DNA of 64,000 bases. It comes from Sphingomonadales bacterium (GTDB lineage Bacteria; Pseudomonadota; Alphaproteobacteria; Sphingomonadales; Sphingomonadaceae). Below, one piece after another: positions 7,841 through 15,063 of the stretch. The stretch is from positions 992,001 through 1,056,000 of the forward strand of contig JADJXT010000002.1 of assembly GCA_016720115.1 (NCBI GenBank), written 5' to 3'. Each line of letters opens with the position of its first letter. The stretch's first letter is position 1. A model generated the notes under the pieces. It saw only the letters and a list, made by a program, of their open reading frames with translations, did no database searches and had not been told where the DNA came from. The translations under genes were made by a program, and so were the position numbers.

Positions 7841-8877
7841 GCCTCTACAACTTCCTTGCCTGCAATCTGTTCCAGATCCTGCGCGATGCGGGTGGTGATA
7901 TCGTCCTCGACCAGCCGCGCGGCGACTTCGACGGCATTGGCAACGCCCTTGATACTCGCGCTGCCATGGCTTTTCACGATAACGCCATTGAGGCCGAGGA
8001 AGACCGCGCCATTATGGTTGTTCGGATCGAGATGATGTTTGAGCAACTCGGTCGCGGGGCGTGAGACGAGAAAACCGAATTTCGAACGGATCGAACTGGT
8101 AAAGGCGCGGCGCAACAGATCGGTCACAAACCGGGCGGCGCCCTCGATCGATTTGAGCGCGATGTTTCCGGAGAATCCGTCGCACACGACCACGTCGCAA
8201 TCGCCGCGGTTAATCTTGTCGGCTTCGATAAAGCCCTGAAAGGCCATGTGCAGCTCCGGGCTGTCACGCAGGTGCTGCGCGGCAAAGCGCAGGCTGTCGG
8301 TGCCCTTCAACTCTTCGGTGCCGATATTGAGCAGGCGAACGCGCGGCTTTTCAGAATTGTAGAGGATGCGCGAATAGGCCGCGCCCATCACCGCGAACTG
8401 CACAAGGTTGCGGGCATCGCATTCGGTGTTCGCACCCAGATCGAGCATCACCACATCGGTGTCGGTCAGCGTCGGGAGCAGTGCGGCAAGTGCGGGCCGG
8501 TCAATCCCCGGCATGGTGCGCAAAGCCACCTTGGCCATCGCCATCAGCGCACCAGTATTACCCGCGCTGACGGCAGCGGCGGCATCGCCGGATTTCACTG
8601 CGTTTATCGCCAGCCCCATCGAGCTGCCACGCGACTTGCGCAGCGCCTGACTGGGCTTGTCATCGCCGGTGACGACTTCGGTTGTATGCAGGATTTCGGA
8701 AGCGGCGCGCAGGTTCGGGTGGTTTTCGAGTGCAGCCTTGATCTGCACTTCATCGCCAACCAGCAGGAATTTGAAGCTTTCGTGCCGATGGCGCGCCAAA
8801 GCGGCGCCCGCGACCATCACGCGGACGCCTTCATCACCGCCCATCGCGTCAATAGCGATACGCGGTGAAGTGGTCAC
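7837..8877 (-). CDS. plsX: Phosphate acyltransferase PlsX
   Basis: 346 aa. PlsX converts acyl-ACP to acyl-phosphate, the donor used by PlsY to acylate glycerol-3-phosphate in membrane phospholipid synthesis. Recognisable segments are PRIAIDAMGGDEGVRVMVAG at the N-terminus, SAGNTGALMAMAKVALRTMPGIDRPALAALLPT, VMLDLGANTECDARNLVQFAVMGA and VVVCDGFSGNIALKSIEG. Length is typical. It lies 38 bp after rpmF on the same strand and overlaps fabH, so it is part of the conserved rpmF-plsX-fabH operon. Confidence 0.95.
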   Translation of the reverse strand: MTTSPRIAIDAMGGDEGVRVMVAGAALARHRHESFKFLLVGDEVQIKAALENHPNLRAASEILHTTEVVTGDDKPSQALRKSRGSSMGLAINAVKSGDAAAAVSAGNTGALMAMAKVALRTMPGIDRPALAALLPTLTDTDVVMLDLGANTECDARNLVQFAVMGAAYSRILYNSEKPRVRLLNIGTEELKGTDSLRFAAQHLRDSPELHMAFQGFIEADKINRGDCDVVVCDGFSGNIALKSIEGAARFVTDLLRRAFTSSIRSKFGFLVSRPATELLKHHLDPNNHNGAVFLGLNGVIVKSHGSASIKGVANAVEVAARLVEDDITTRIAQDLEQIAGKEVVEA

Positions 8878-8915
8878 GATATCATCCCTCCGTGGAGAAG
8901 AGCGATTGTCCGAAA

Positions 8916-9092
8916 TCAGGCGACAGCGAGGATTTCGCGGCCATTATAGTGGCCGCAAGCGTTGCACACATGGTGCGGACGCTTCAGTTCGCCGCAGTTC
9001 GAGCATTCCTGAAAGGCTTCGACCTTCAGCGAATCATGGCTACGACGCATGCCGCGCTTCGACGGCGAAGTTTTTCTCTTGGGGACAGCCAT
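8916..9092 (-). CDS. rpmF: 50S ribosomal protein L32
   Basis: A 58-aa protein read on the minus strand from ATG 9092 to TGA 8916. It begins MAVPKRKTSPSKRGMRRSHD, the canonical L32 start. It contains a CSNCGE...CNACGHYNG zinc ribbon of four cysteines, so it is the zinc-binding form. L32 is part of the large ribosomal subunit near the peptidyl transferase region. Position immediately upstream of plsX is conserved in many bacteria. The DUF177 (YceD) gene that often precedes rpmF is absent here; a divergent MAPEG gene lies upstream instead. Confidence 0.96.
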   Translation of the reverse strand: MAVPKRKTSPSKRGMRRSHDSLKVEAFQECSNCGELKRPHHVCNACGHYNGREILAVA

Positions 9093-9288
9093 CTCGGCAC
9101 CTGTTCCATTTCAAAAAATATAATGTTTCTGCGGTCTTAGCATAGAATGGCGACGCTGGCAAGCAATGCCGGAAGCGGCGTCCAAACACCCAAGGCTGCG
9201 GATGAGGGGCGGCTAATAGCGATTTTTCGGTGCTTTGCAAGTTCGCATATGGCTGATAGCACCGCATTCAAACAACGGGAGGACAATG

Positions 9289-9687
9289 ATGCTAACTTTA
9301 CCCATCACGCTGACAATCGCTGCGGGCGCCGCGCTGGTCAATATCTGGCTGATGATCCGCTGCGGCCAAGCGCGCACCAAGGGCGGCGTTTCAATCGGCG
9401 ATGGCGGCGACGAATTCCTGATCCGCAGGATGCGCGCGCACGCCAATTTCGTCGAAAGCGCGCCTTTCGTGCTGATTCTGATCGCGGCGCTGGAAGCCAC
9501 ACAGGGCAGCGCAAGCTGGCTCTGGTATGTCGGCATCATCTACATCTTCGGCCGCCTCGCGCACGGCCTTGGCATGGACGGCGGCACCCTGGGCAAAGGC
9601 CGGATGGTCGGCACGCTGATTACCCTGCTGACGCTGCTGGGACTGGCGGTCTATGCGCTGTGGAGTGTGTATTCGAAGCTGGGGTGA
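9289..9687 (+). CDS. MAPEG family membrane protein
   Basis: About 132 aa with four hydrophobic segments: residues 1-20, 50-66, 72-86 and 104-122. Landmarks are RMRAHANFVESAPFVLILIAALE and RLAHGLGMDGG, the glutathione-contact region and fourth helix of membrane-associated eicosanoid/glutathione metabolism proteins. Bacterial members may act as membrane glutathione transferases or peroxidases. The substrate is unknown. A GGGAGG ribosome-binding site at 9277-9282 suits the ATG at 9289, better than the ATG three bases earlier; the frame is open upstream to 9235. It is divergent from rpmF. Confidence 0.85.
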   Translation: MLTLPITLTIAAGAALVNIWLMIRCGQARTKGGVSIGDGGDEFLIRRMRAHANFVESAPFVLILIAALEATQGSASWLWYVGIIYIFGRLAHGLGMDGGTLGKGRMVGTLITLLTLLGLAVYALWSVYSKLG

Positions 9688-9699
9688 GGATGCCATTCT

Positions 9700-9721
9700 C
9701 CCCTCCCGCTTGCGGGAGGGG
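9700..9721. repeat. REP-like 22-bp palindrome
   Basis: A perfect palindrome, CCCCTCCCGC-TT-GCGGGAGGGG, between the convergent MAPEG and hydrolase genes. The same sequence occurs twice in inverted orientation at 18255-18342 and in degenerate form inside gluQRS at 30612-30708. Lacking a T-run, it may still act as a bidirectional terminator or mRNA-stabilising hairpin. It is best seen as a solo copy of a dispersed REP family. Confidence 0.75.
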
Positions 9722-9729
9722 AACTAACT

Positions 9730-10410
9730 TCAACTCAGCGCATAATCCGAAACATAGGCGTTGACCTTGCGTTCATGCCCGAACTGGCTCGTCGGCCCGT
9801 GTCCCGGAATGAAAGTCACATCGTCGCCCAGCGGCCAGAGCTTTTGGGTGATCGAATCGATCAACTCCTGATGGTTGCCGCGCGGGAAATCGGTGCGGCC
9901 AATTGATCCCTGAAACAGCACATCGCCAACAATCGCGAGGCGGCTCGGCCCGTGGTAGAATATGACATGCCCCGGCGTGTGCCCCGGACAGTGGATGACA
10001 TCGAGTGTCAGGTTGCCGACGCTGACCGTATCGCCATCCTTCAGCCAGCGATCGGGCTCAAAGGTCTTGGCGTCCATCCCCCAGCGCTTGCCATCATCGT
10101 CAAGCTGCGCGATCCAGAACCGGTCTTCCTCATGCGGACCTTCGATTTTCAGGCCCAGTTCCTGCGCCAGCATCCCCGTTTGCCCGCAATGGTCGAGATG
10201 GCCGTGGGTCACGAGCAGCTTTTCGAGCTGCACCCCGGTTTTCGCCACCGCATCTTTCAGCTTGTGCAGATCGCCGCCGGGATCGACCAGCGCACCCTTG
10301 TTGGTTTCGGTGCACCAGAACAAGGTGCAGTTCTGCTGCAACGGAGTGACCGGAATGATAACCGCCTTCAGCGGCGGCTGGGCATTGAGGCTGGAAGTGA
10401 CATTGGACAT
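9730..10410 (-). CDS. MBL-fold metallo-hydrolase, glyoxalase II-like
   Basis: 226 aa from ATG 10410. The metallo-beta-lactamase motif is LLVTHGHLDHCGQTGML (THxHxDH), with further ligands in CPGHTPGHVIF, IVGDVLFQGSIGR and FIPGHGPTSQFGHE. This is a complete binuclear metal site. The overall pattern, with an N-terminal VTPLQQNCTLFWC segment, resembles YcbL/GloB-type enzymes that hydrolyse glutathione thioesters. The substrate is not proven. An in-frame extension up to 10473 would overlap the downstream end of the antitoxin gene and is less likely. Confidence 0.87.
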   Translation of the reverse strand: MSNVTSSLNAQPPLKAVIIPVTPLQQNCTLFWCTETNKGALVDPGGDLHKLKDAVAKTGVQLEKLLVTHGHLDHCGQTGMLAQELGLKIEGPHEEDRFWIAQLDDDGKRWGMDAKTFEPDRWLKDGDTVSVGNLTLDVIHCPGHTPGHVIFYHGPSRLAIVGDVLFQGSIGRTDFPRGNHQELIDSITQKLWPLGDDVTFIPGHGPTSQFGHERKVNAYVSDYALS

Positions 10411-10448
10411 GCCAGCTATGTGGCGGCGCTTTGCGTGCGACGCAAGCC

Positions 10449-10835
10449 TCAGTCTTCGTTGTCGAGAGTCCAAAGGGGGGCGTCAAGCGCTTTGGCGAGT
10501 GCCTTGCGCAGTTTCGGAGTGCCATAGCGCGCACCCGACTCTATTTGACTGAGCGCTGACTGAGTGCATCCCGCGGCCTTCGCCAGTTCAACCTGCGACA
10601 ACCCGCGATACTTCCGCCAAGCCGATATGGGAGAGAGACCCGTATCAAGCATGAGGTTCAAGACGGGCCCCGGCATGGTTCCTTCTCCAACTGCCAAACG
10701 CGTCATCTGCTCACGCGCAGCCAGCACATCTTCGCTCTCTTCAGCCAGCATGCGAAGCCGCTCAAAATCAGCGGCGGGCATCACCACCATCTCGGTGCCG
10801 TCAGGTGCAACAAATTTTTGCGGTTCGTAACCCAT
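10449..10835 (-). CDS. XRE-family antitoxin with Phd-like N-terminus
   Basis: 128 aa. The C-terminal half is an XRE helix-turn-helix, AWRKYRGLSQVELAKAAGCTQSALSQIESGARYGTPKLRKALAKAL. The N-terminal half (MVVMPAADFERLRMLAEESED) resembles the DxERL region of Phd/YefM antitoxins. It lies 8 bp behind a RelE/ParE-like toxin, toxin first and antitoxin second, as in HigBA systems. The antitoxin would neutralise the toxin and repress the promoter upstream of the toxin. The combination of a Phd-like segment with an XRE domain is the notable feature, though the Phd-like similarity is short. Confidence 0.8.
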   Translation of the reverse strand: MGYEPQKFVAPDGTEMVVMPAADFERLRMLAEESEDVLAAREQMTRLAVGEGTMPGPVLNLMLDTGLSPISAWRKYRGLSQVELAKAAGCTQSALSQIESGARYGTPKLRKALAKALDAPLWTLDNED

Positions 10836-10843
10836 ATTAACCC

Positions 10844-11098
10844 CTAATCGTAAGCGCTACCCCGAGGTGCCACGCGAATCACGAGGAGAATGACCAGATC
10901 CTCGGTGAAAATAACACGCCACTCCCCGACACGCATCCGCCTGAAGCCGTCACCACCTTTCATGATGATAACATTGTTCGCGAGCGAAGCAGGATCATTC
11001 ACATATTGCTCGACCTTGTCACGAATACGACGCGATGTTGAAGCATCTATCCGTTTCAGCATTTTTATCGCCTCGCGGGTGTACTTGACCTGCTTCAT
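10844..11098 (-). CDS. RelE/ParE-family toxin
   Basis: 84 aa. YTREAIKMLKRIDASTSRRIRDKVEQY forms the two N-terminal helices and GDGFRRMRVGEWRVIFTEDLVILLVIRVAPRGSAYD the beta-sheet core, where RRMRVGEWRVIF is the family signature with its basic residues. RelE/HigB proteins cleave mRNA on ribosomes, while ParE proteins poison gyrase. The conserved Arg in RVGEWRVIF fits either. It is translated just before the XRE antitoxin and preceded by a promoter with a palindrome in its spacer (11107-11135). Confidence 0.85.
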   Translation of the reverse strand: MKQVKYTREAIKMLKRIDASTSRRIRDKVEQYVNDPASLANNVIIMKGGDGFRRMRVGEWRVIFTEDLVILLVIRVAPRGSAYD

Positions 11099-11106
11099 CT
11101 TGCTCT

Positions 11107-11135
11107 CACATATAACAATTCGTTATTTTTGTCAA
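11107..11135 (-). promoter_or_regulatory. Toxin-antitoxin promoter with palindromic operator
   Basis: On the minus strand a consensus -35 TTGACA (11130-11135) is separated by 17 bp from a -10-like TATGTG (11107-11112). The spacer holds the inverted repeat ATAAC-AATTC-GTTAT (11112-11126). Binding there would block RNA polymerase, which fits autoregulation by the downstream antitoxin. Confidence 0.6.
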
Positions 11136-11145
11136 TCTCATAATA

Positions 11146-11793
11146 TCACAACCGCCGCCCCACCCAGACCACGCGGCCGACCACCTGCACCTCCGCCGGA
11201 TTGCGTTCCGGCCATGACGGGTAAGCGGGGTTGTCGGACAGCACCGACAGCTTGCCGCCCGGCGCGCGCGCCAGCCGCTTGACCATCAGCGTGCCGTCGA
11301 TGCGGATCACATGGATGCCATCGCGCAGCGGTTTGAGCGCCGCCCCCTTGTCGACCATGATGTCATCGCCATCATCGAGTACCGGCTGCATCGAATCGCC
11401 ATCGACGCGTATCAGCGAGACATTGGCGGGCTCCACCCCCAGCTTGCGCAGCCATGCCTCGTCGAAGCCGACCCTGCCTGCAAGCGCCTCCCCCTCTGCC
11501 AGCGCGCCCGCGCCTGCGGAGGCGCCAACTGCCAGTTTGGGGACCAGCTTCAATCCACCGCGCTTTCCGCCGCTCTCCTCCTCGGGCGCGCCCAGCAATT
11601 GCGGCGCAACGCCATAATAGCGGGCAAGGATGGCACGCTCACGCTCGGGCAAATTTTTCGGGCTGCCGCGCTTGATATATTGCTGGATATAAGCAGGGTT
11701 GCGCCCGACCAGCCGCGACAGCGACGAATAATCGTCACCATGCGCCTGTACCAGCCGTTCAAGTTCGGCGCGCGGATCGCTGTTTACCATCAT
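11146..11793 (-). CDS. S24-family (LexA/CI-like) self-cleaving transcriptional repressor
   Basis: 215 aa. The N-terminal helix-turn-helix is DDYSSLSRLVGRNPAYIQQYIKRG. A linker with an Ala-Gly-rich stretch (VGASAGAGALAEGEALAG) includes plausible Ala-Gly cleavage sites. The C-terminal S24 peptidase has Ser in RVDGDSMQPVLDDGD and Lys in IDGTLMVKRLAR. In LexA and CI this Ser-Lys pair performs self-cleavage when RecA is activated. The gene is divergent from two small genes and separated from them by three operator-like repeats (11807-11855), an arrangement like a phage immunity switch. It could also be a chromosomal stress regulator, as S24 proteins are common in this order. Confidence 0.85.
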   Translation of the reverse strand: MMVNSDPRAELERLVQAHGDDYSSLSRLVGRNPAYIQQYIKRGSPKNLPERERAILARYYGVAPQLLGAPEEESGGKRGGLKLVPKLAVGASAGAGALAEGEALAGRVGFDEAWLRKLGVEPANVSLIRVDGDSMQPVLDDGDDIMVDKGAALKPLRDGIHVIRIDGTLMVKRLARAPGGKLSVLSDNPAYPSWPERNPAEVQVVGRVVWVGRRL

Positions 11794-11806
11794 TCATATA
11801 TATCGA

Positions 11807-11855
11807 TAGGATTGTTCCTAGACAAGTAGGATTTTTCCTATCAGCAATGTTCCTA
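11807..11855. promoter_or_regulatory. Operator array for the S24 repressor
   Basis: Two perfect 14-bp operators with the form TAGGA-N4-TCCTA lie at 11807-11820 and 11827-11840. A weaker third (CAGCA-N4-TCCTA, right half intact) lies at 11842-11855. They fill the divergent gap between the repressor start (11793) and the small gene at 11923. Centre-to-centre spacing is 20 and 15 bp, so dimers on sites 1 and 2 would lie on the same DNA face. Confidence 0.65.
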
Positions 11856-11922
11856 TATTGTTCTTATCGATTCGTTGATGCGAACAACCGGAAAGGGTGG
11901 TGCCTGATGGAAAGGAATGCAG

Positions 11923-12132
11923 ATGCACATCAATCGAAAAATCGAACGATTCCTGAGGCAGCACGATATGGCGCCGACCACCTTCGGACGCCGGGTGGCC
12001 CGCGATCCCAGGCTGGTGCTCGACATGCGCAACGGACGATGCCTGCGTCCGGCAATGGCCCTCAGGGCCGAAGCCTTCATGGCTGCCTATGAACGCCAGC
12101 TCGGCCTGCCCGATATGCAGGAGGCCGCATGA
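11923..12132 (+). CDS. Small helix-turn-helix-like protein
   Basis: About 69 aa and basic. The stretch IERFLRQHDMAPTTFGRRVARDPRLVLDMRNGRCLRP has the spacing of a small XRE/Cro-like DNA-binding fold, with F-G-x-x-V/A followed by a D-P turn and R-x-G-R. No database family is assigned here. The start at ATG 11923 has AAGGA at a suitable distance; an in-frame ATG at 11917 is too close to it. Divergence from the S24 repressor across the operator array suggests it is the repressed partner. The next gene starts within its last codons (ATGA overlap). Confidence 0.6.
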   Translation: MHINRKIERFLRQHDMAPTTFGRRVARDPRLVLDMRNGRCLRPAMALRAEAFMAAYERQLGLPDMQEAA

Positions 12133-12434
12133 ACAGCCCAGCAACGCCCTGCCCGCTGTCCAAAGCGCTGCTGGCCATGCTTCCCGGCGCCACCCTATCC
12201 AGCCGCAAGCAGGCCGGATGGCACAGCGCGACCTTTTCGGGTGAACGTGTGACGGTTGAGCTTGGCTTGACCGGTGACGACAGGCACGAACGCGCCGCGC
12301 GCTTCGCCGAAACCCTGCCCGAAACCGAATTCCGGCTGCGCCGCCAACTGGTTGCCGACATCCTGGTCAGCAACACGAGTGAAGCGGGCGATGCGCTATT
12401 GGTGACCGTCGAAGCCTTGCTGCTCGACGAATGA
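12129..12434 (+). CDS. Hypothetical protein, coupled to the small HTH gene
   Basis: 101 aa, not recognised. There is no signal peptide or membrane segment. The central part (ATFSGERVTVELGLTGDDRHERAARFAETL) and the C-terminal DILVSNTSEAGDALLVTVEALLLDE suggest a mixed alpha/beta fold. Start and stop overlap with the upstream gene implies translational coupling, so both are probably controlled by the S24 repressor. It ends 4 bp before the convergent membrane protein gene. Confidence 0.6.
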   Translation: MNSPATPCPLSKALLAMLPGATLSSRKQAGWHSATFSGERVTVELGLTGDDRHERAARFAETLPETEFRLRRQLVADILVSNTSEAGDALLVTVEALLLDE

Positions 12435-12437
12435 GCT

Positions 12438-13490
12438 TCACCGCGTGCGGGCGTTCATCCGGTGCAGCGTTTCGAGCGCCGAACGCAGGGCCGCGTCCAG
12501 TTCCTCCGATTCGGGCTTTTGCGGCACATCTTCGGGCTCAGATGCTGCGGCTTCGACCGCGCGCAACGGTGCCTGTTCAACCGGCACCGCTTCGATCGCC
12601 GTCGGCGCTTCGATATCCGGACGGATCGGCTGCACATTGGAAGCCTGCAATGCGCTGGCAACGCTCTCGATATGCGCCAGTTGCGCATCGCGTTCGGCCA
12701 GCGCCGATTCAAAGCGGCTGACCATATCGTCCAGCGATGCAATTTCGGTGACAGGCGCGTCAACCGGCGTTTCGGCGGGAACGGATTCGATGGCTTCCGC
12801 CTCGACAATTGCTTCTGCCGGCCCCTCGTTTGCAGGTATGATTTCGATGGCCTCGGCCACTTCTTCGATCTCTGCTGCAACCGGTTCGGCCCATTCAGCG
12901 TCAACCTCGACCTGTTCGACAACGGTTTCCGCCGGTGCCTCTACTACTTCCGGCTCTGCAAGATCGCGGTTTGCGGAGAAGGGACGGCGCGGCGGCGCAT
13001 CCGGATGCGCATCGCCCGAACGCAGCTTTGGCAGGTCTTCCAGATCGGTAATGTCTCCGGCACCGCGGCGCGCCTCGGCAAAGGCGGCGATGCGGCTGCG
13101 AAGGCGCGACAGCAGCGATACACTTTCTGCCGCTTCTGCATCGGCGCCAGCCTCAACGACATCGGCCTCAACGGTTTCCGGCTCGATCCAGACCGTTTCG
13201 GGTTCGGGCTGGGCAATCGCAGTCCGCACAGGCGCAACCGCCTTGCGTAGCAACAGCACCGTCAGAATGGCGAAGGTCAAAGCACCAAATAGGAAGGAAA
13301 TCAGCGCGCGCGCGGTATCGCCGAGCGGCGCGGCGGTAGCGGGAATCATTTCCGAAACCCCCGTCGAACCGGTCAATGTTTCCCAGATTCCCGTTGGCAC
13401 AAACATCGCGAATATGGCTGCAATTGCTGCACCCCCCGTCGCCATGGCGACAGCTTTTGTCTGGTGATCGAGTTTCAGCTTCGACTGCAT
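12438..13490 (-). CDS. Membrane protein with long acidic Ala/Glu/Pro-rich tail
   Basis: 350 aa from ATG 13490. Two hydrophobic segments lie near the N-terminus (about residues 14-35, AMATGGAAIAAIFAMFVPTG, and 61-80, LISFLFGALTFAILTVLLL). A long, strongly acidic, low-complexity region follows (repeats of EAVEAxPAE, VEVDAEWAEPVAAEIEEVAEAIE). The C-terminus (SEELDAALRSALETLHRMNARTR) is probably a short helix. No family is recognised. The architecture suggests a membrane-anchored cytoplasmic scaffold or adaptor. The biased composition produces long antisense open frames that are not genes. It is on the same strand as the glycosyltransferase upstream, about 47 bp away. Confidence 0.65.
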   Translation of the reverse strand: MQSKLKLDHQTKAVAMATGGAAIAAIFAMFVPTGIWETLTGSTGVSEMIPATAAPLGDTARALISFLFGALTFAILTVLLLRKAVAPVRTAIAQPEPETVWIEPETVEADVVEAGADAEAAESVSLLSRLRSRIAAFAEARRGAGDITDLEDLPKLRSGDAHPDAPPRRPFSANRDLAEPEVVEAPAETVVEQVEVDAEWAEPVAAEIEEVAEAIEIIPANEGPAEAIVEAEAIESVPAETPVDAPVTEIASLDDMVSRFESALAERDAQLAHIESVASALQASNVQPIRPDIEAPTAIEAVPVEQAPLRAVEAAASEPEDVPQKPESEELDAALRSALETLHRMNARTR

Positions 13491-13537
13491 AATTACCCTG
13501 TTTCCGTCGGGCTTTGCGCTGCGGCCAAGCCGCAACT

Positions 13538-14761
13538 TTACCCCTGTTTAGCACGGCCTAACAGCAAATGGTAAACAGGATCGTAACGCATTATATTCTT
13601 CTGCCAATTGCGTTCTTTCTCAACAAAAACGCGGGCCTTGGCCTTGCGATCGGGCCACATCGCCCTGTCTGCAAACAGAGCGTCGATCGCGCTAGCGGCC
13701 CCGTGCGGATTGTCGGCGGGAAAGAGCGTTCCCGTCACCCCATCCTCGATCAACTCACGATGCCCGCCGACATCGGATGCCGCCACCAGCCGCCCCTGCG
13801 CCATCGCCTCCAGCGGCTTGAGCGGCGTGACGAGATCGGTCAGCCGCATCTGCTTGCGCGGATAGGCGAGGACATCGACCAGGCTGTAATAACGCTCCAC
13901 CTCTTCATGCGGGACGCGGCCGACAAAATGGATGCGACCGGATGCTGGCGAAGCCTGTGCCTGTGCGCGTAGCGCCTGTTCCATCGGACCGCCACCGACG
14001 AGCAACAGATTTGCGCCCTTCGCTGCCCCCTCCAGATGCGGCATCGCGGCAATCAGGTCGTCAATGCCTTCATAGTCGTAAAAGCTGCCGATATAGCCAA
14101 TCACATCCCTGCCGCTCAGCCCCAGCTCCGCTGCCAGCGCCTCGTCGCGCGGCGGGGGATTGCCGAAAAGTTCCATATCGACACCATTGGGCGAAACGAA
14201 AATCCTGGTCGGATCAAAGCCGCGCGCGACCAGATCGGAACGCAGTCCTTCGCAGATTACCGCGACCCTGTCGGCGCGCGCGACCACATGGTTTTCCAGC
14301 GCGCGGGTCAGGCGATACTTAAGCGAGCCTTCGGTTCCGGTGCCATTGCCTACCGCCGCATCCTCCCAGAAGGCGCGGATTTCATAGACAAAGGGCAGCC
14401 CCAACCTGGCCGCGGCCCGCGCGGCGGCCAGCCCGTTGAGCGCAGGCGAATGGGCATGCACTAGGTCGAAGGGCCATTCGCGATGGACATCCACGATCCG
14501 CTGTTCAAGCGCACGGATTTCGCGCCATTCGCGCAACCCGGACGGGCCGGAAACGATTGTCGGCGTGCGAAAGAAGTGCAGCCCCTCGGCCTCTTCCCGG
14601 TCACCATCGGGCGCTTTCCCATGCTGATACTGCCGCACGCCGGTCAACCCGCGCACCTCCCAGCCTGCACCCTGTTGCGATTTCAGGATCGCGCGCGTGC
14701 GGAAGGTATAGCCGCTATGCAATGGCAGGCTGTGGTCGAGAATGTGGAGTATGCGGCCCAT
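13538..14761 (-). CDS. Exosortase A-associated family 4 glycosyltransferase
   Basis: 407 aa, GT-B fold. The start MGRILHILDHSLPLHSGYTF is the signature of the PEP-CTERM/exosortase-A-associated glycosyltransferase family (TIGR04063 as I recall it). The acceptor lobe has DLVHAHSPALNGLAAARAA, and the donor lobe has GYIGSFYDYEGIDDLIAAM, GGGPMEQALRAQA and the E-x7-E type motif region LVTPLKPLEAMAQGRLVAASDVGGHRELI. It would transfer a sugar from a nucleotide donor during capsule or exopolysaccharide synthesis, which is often linked to exosortase loci. ATG 14761 is preferred over the GTG one codon upstream. It is divergent from the ligase genes. Confidence 0.88.
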   Translation of the reverse strand: MGRILHILDHSLPLHSGYTFRTRAILKSQQGAGWEVRGLTGVRQYQHGKAPDGDREEAEGLHFFRTPTIVSGPSGLREWREIRALEQRIVDVHREWPFDLVHAHSPALNGLAAARAAARLGLPFVYEIRAFWEDAAVGNGTGTEGSLKYRLTRALENHVVARADRVAVICEGLRSDLVARGFDPTRIFVSPNGVDMELFGNPPPRDEALAAELGLSGRDVIGYIGSFYDYEGIDDLIAAMPHLEGAAKGANLLLVGGGPMEQALRAQAQASPASGRIHFVGRVPHEEVERYYSLVDVLAYPRKQMRLTDLVTPLKPLEAMAQGRLVAASDVGGHRELIEDGVTGTLFPADNPHGAASAIDALFADRAMWPDRKAKARVFVEKERNWQKNIMRYDPVYHLLLGRAKQG

Positions 14762-14883
14762 CACCTGCGCATAGCCGCAATATATTTAACGTGCCGTCAA
14801 CCCAAAGAAGCTAATGCTTTTCCTGATTTTTCAATTTCACGCTATGTACCGCGCCAGCGGGACAGGCAGGGACCCAAAGCCGG

Positions 14884-15063
14884 ATGATCGACAATTTCTC
14901 GATAGCGCTGAGCCACGGCCTGCTCCTGCTCGCCTTCTGGCTGCTTACCGGGCGCGACGATCTCGACAAGGAAACGCCGCCAGAACCCGATGCGCAACCC
15001 CAAGGTTTCGGGGCGAAGCGGCACCGCGCAAATGGCGTGAAAGGTGCGCAGACCGATGCGTGA
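14884..15063 (+). CDS. Small membrane-anchored protein preceding the O-glycosylation ligase
   Basis: 59 aa. It opens MIDNFSIALSHGLLLLAFWL, a single hydrophobic segment, followed by a charged tail (TGRDDLDKETPPEPDAQPQ and RHRANGVKGAQTDA). Its last codons overlap the start of the ligase by eight bases (ATG 15056, TGA 15061-15063), so the two are almost certainly co-translated. It probably forms part of the same membrane complex. I recall similar short proteins in this position in other sphingomonads, but no function is known. Confidence 0.65.
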   Translation: MIDNFSIALSHGLLLLAFWLLTGRDDLDKETPPEPDAQPQGFGAKRHRANGVKGAQTDA

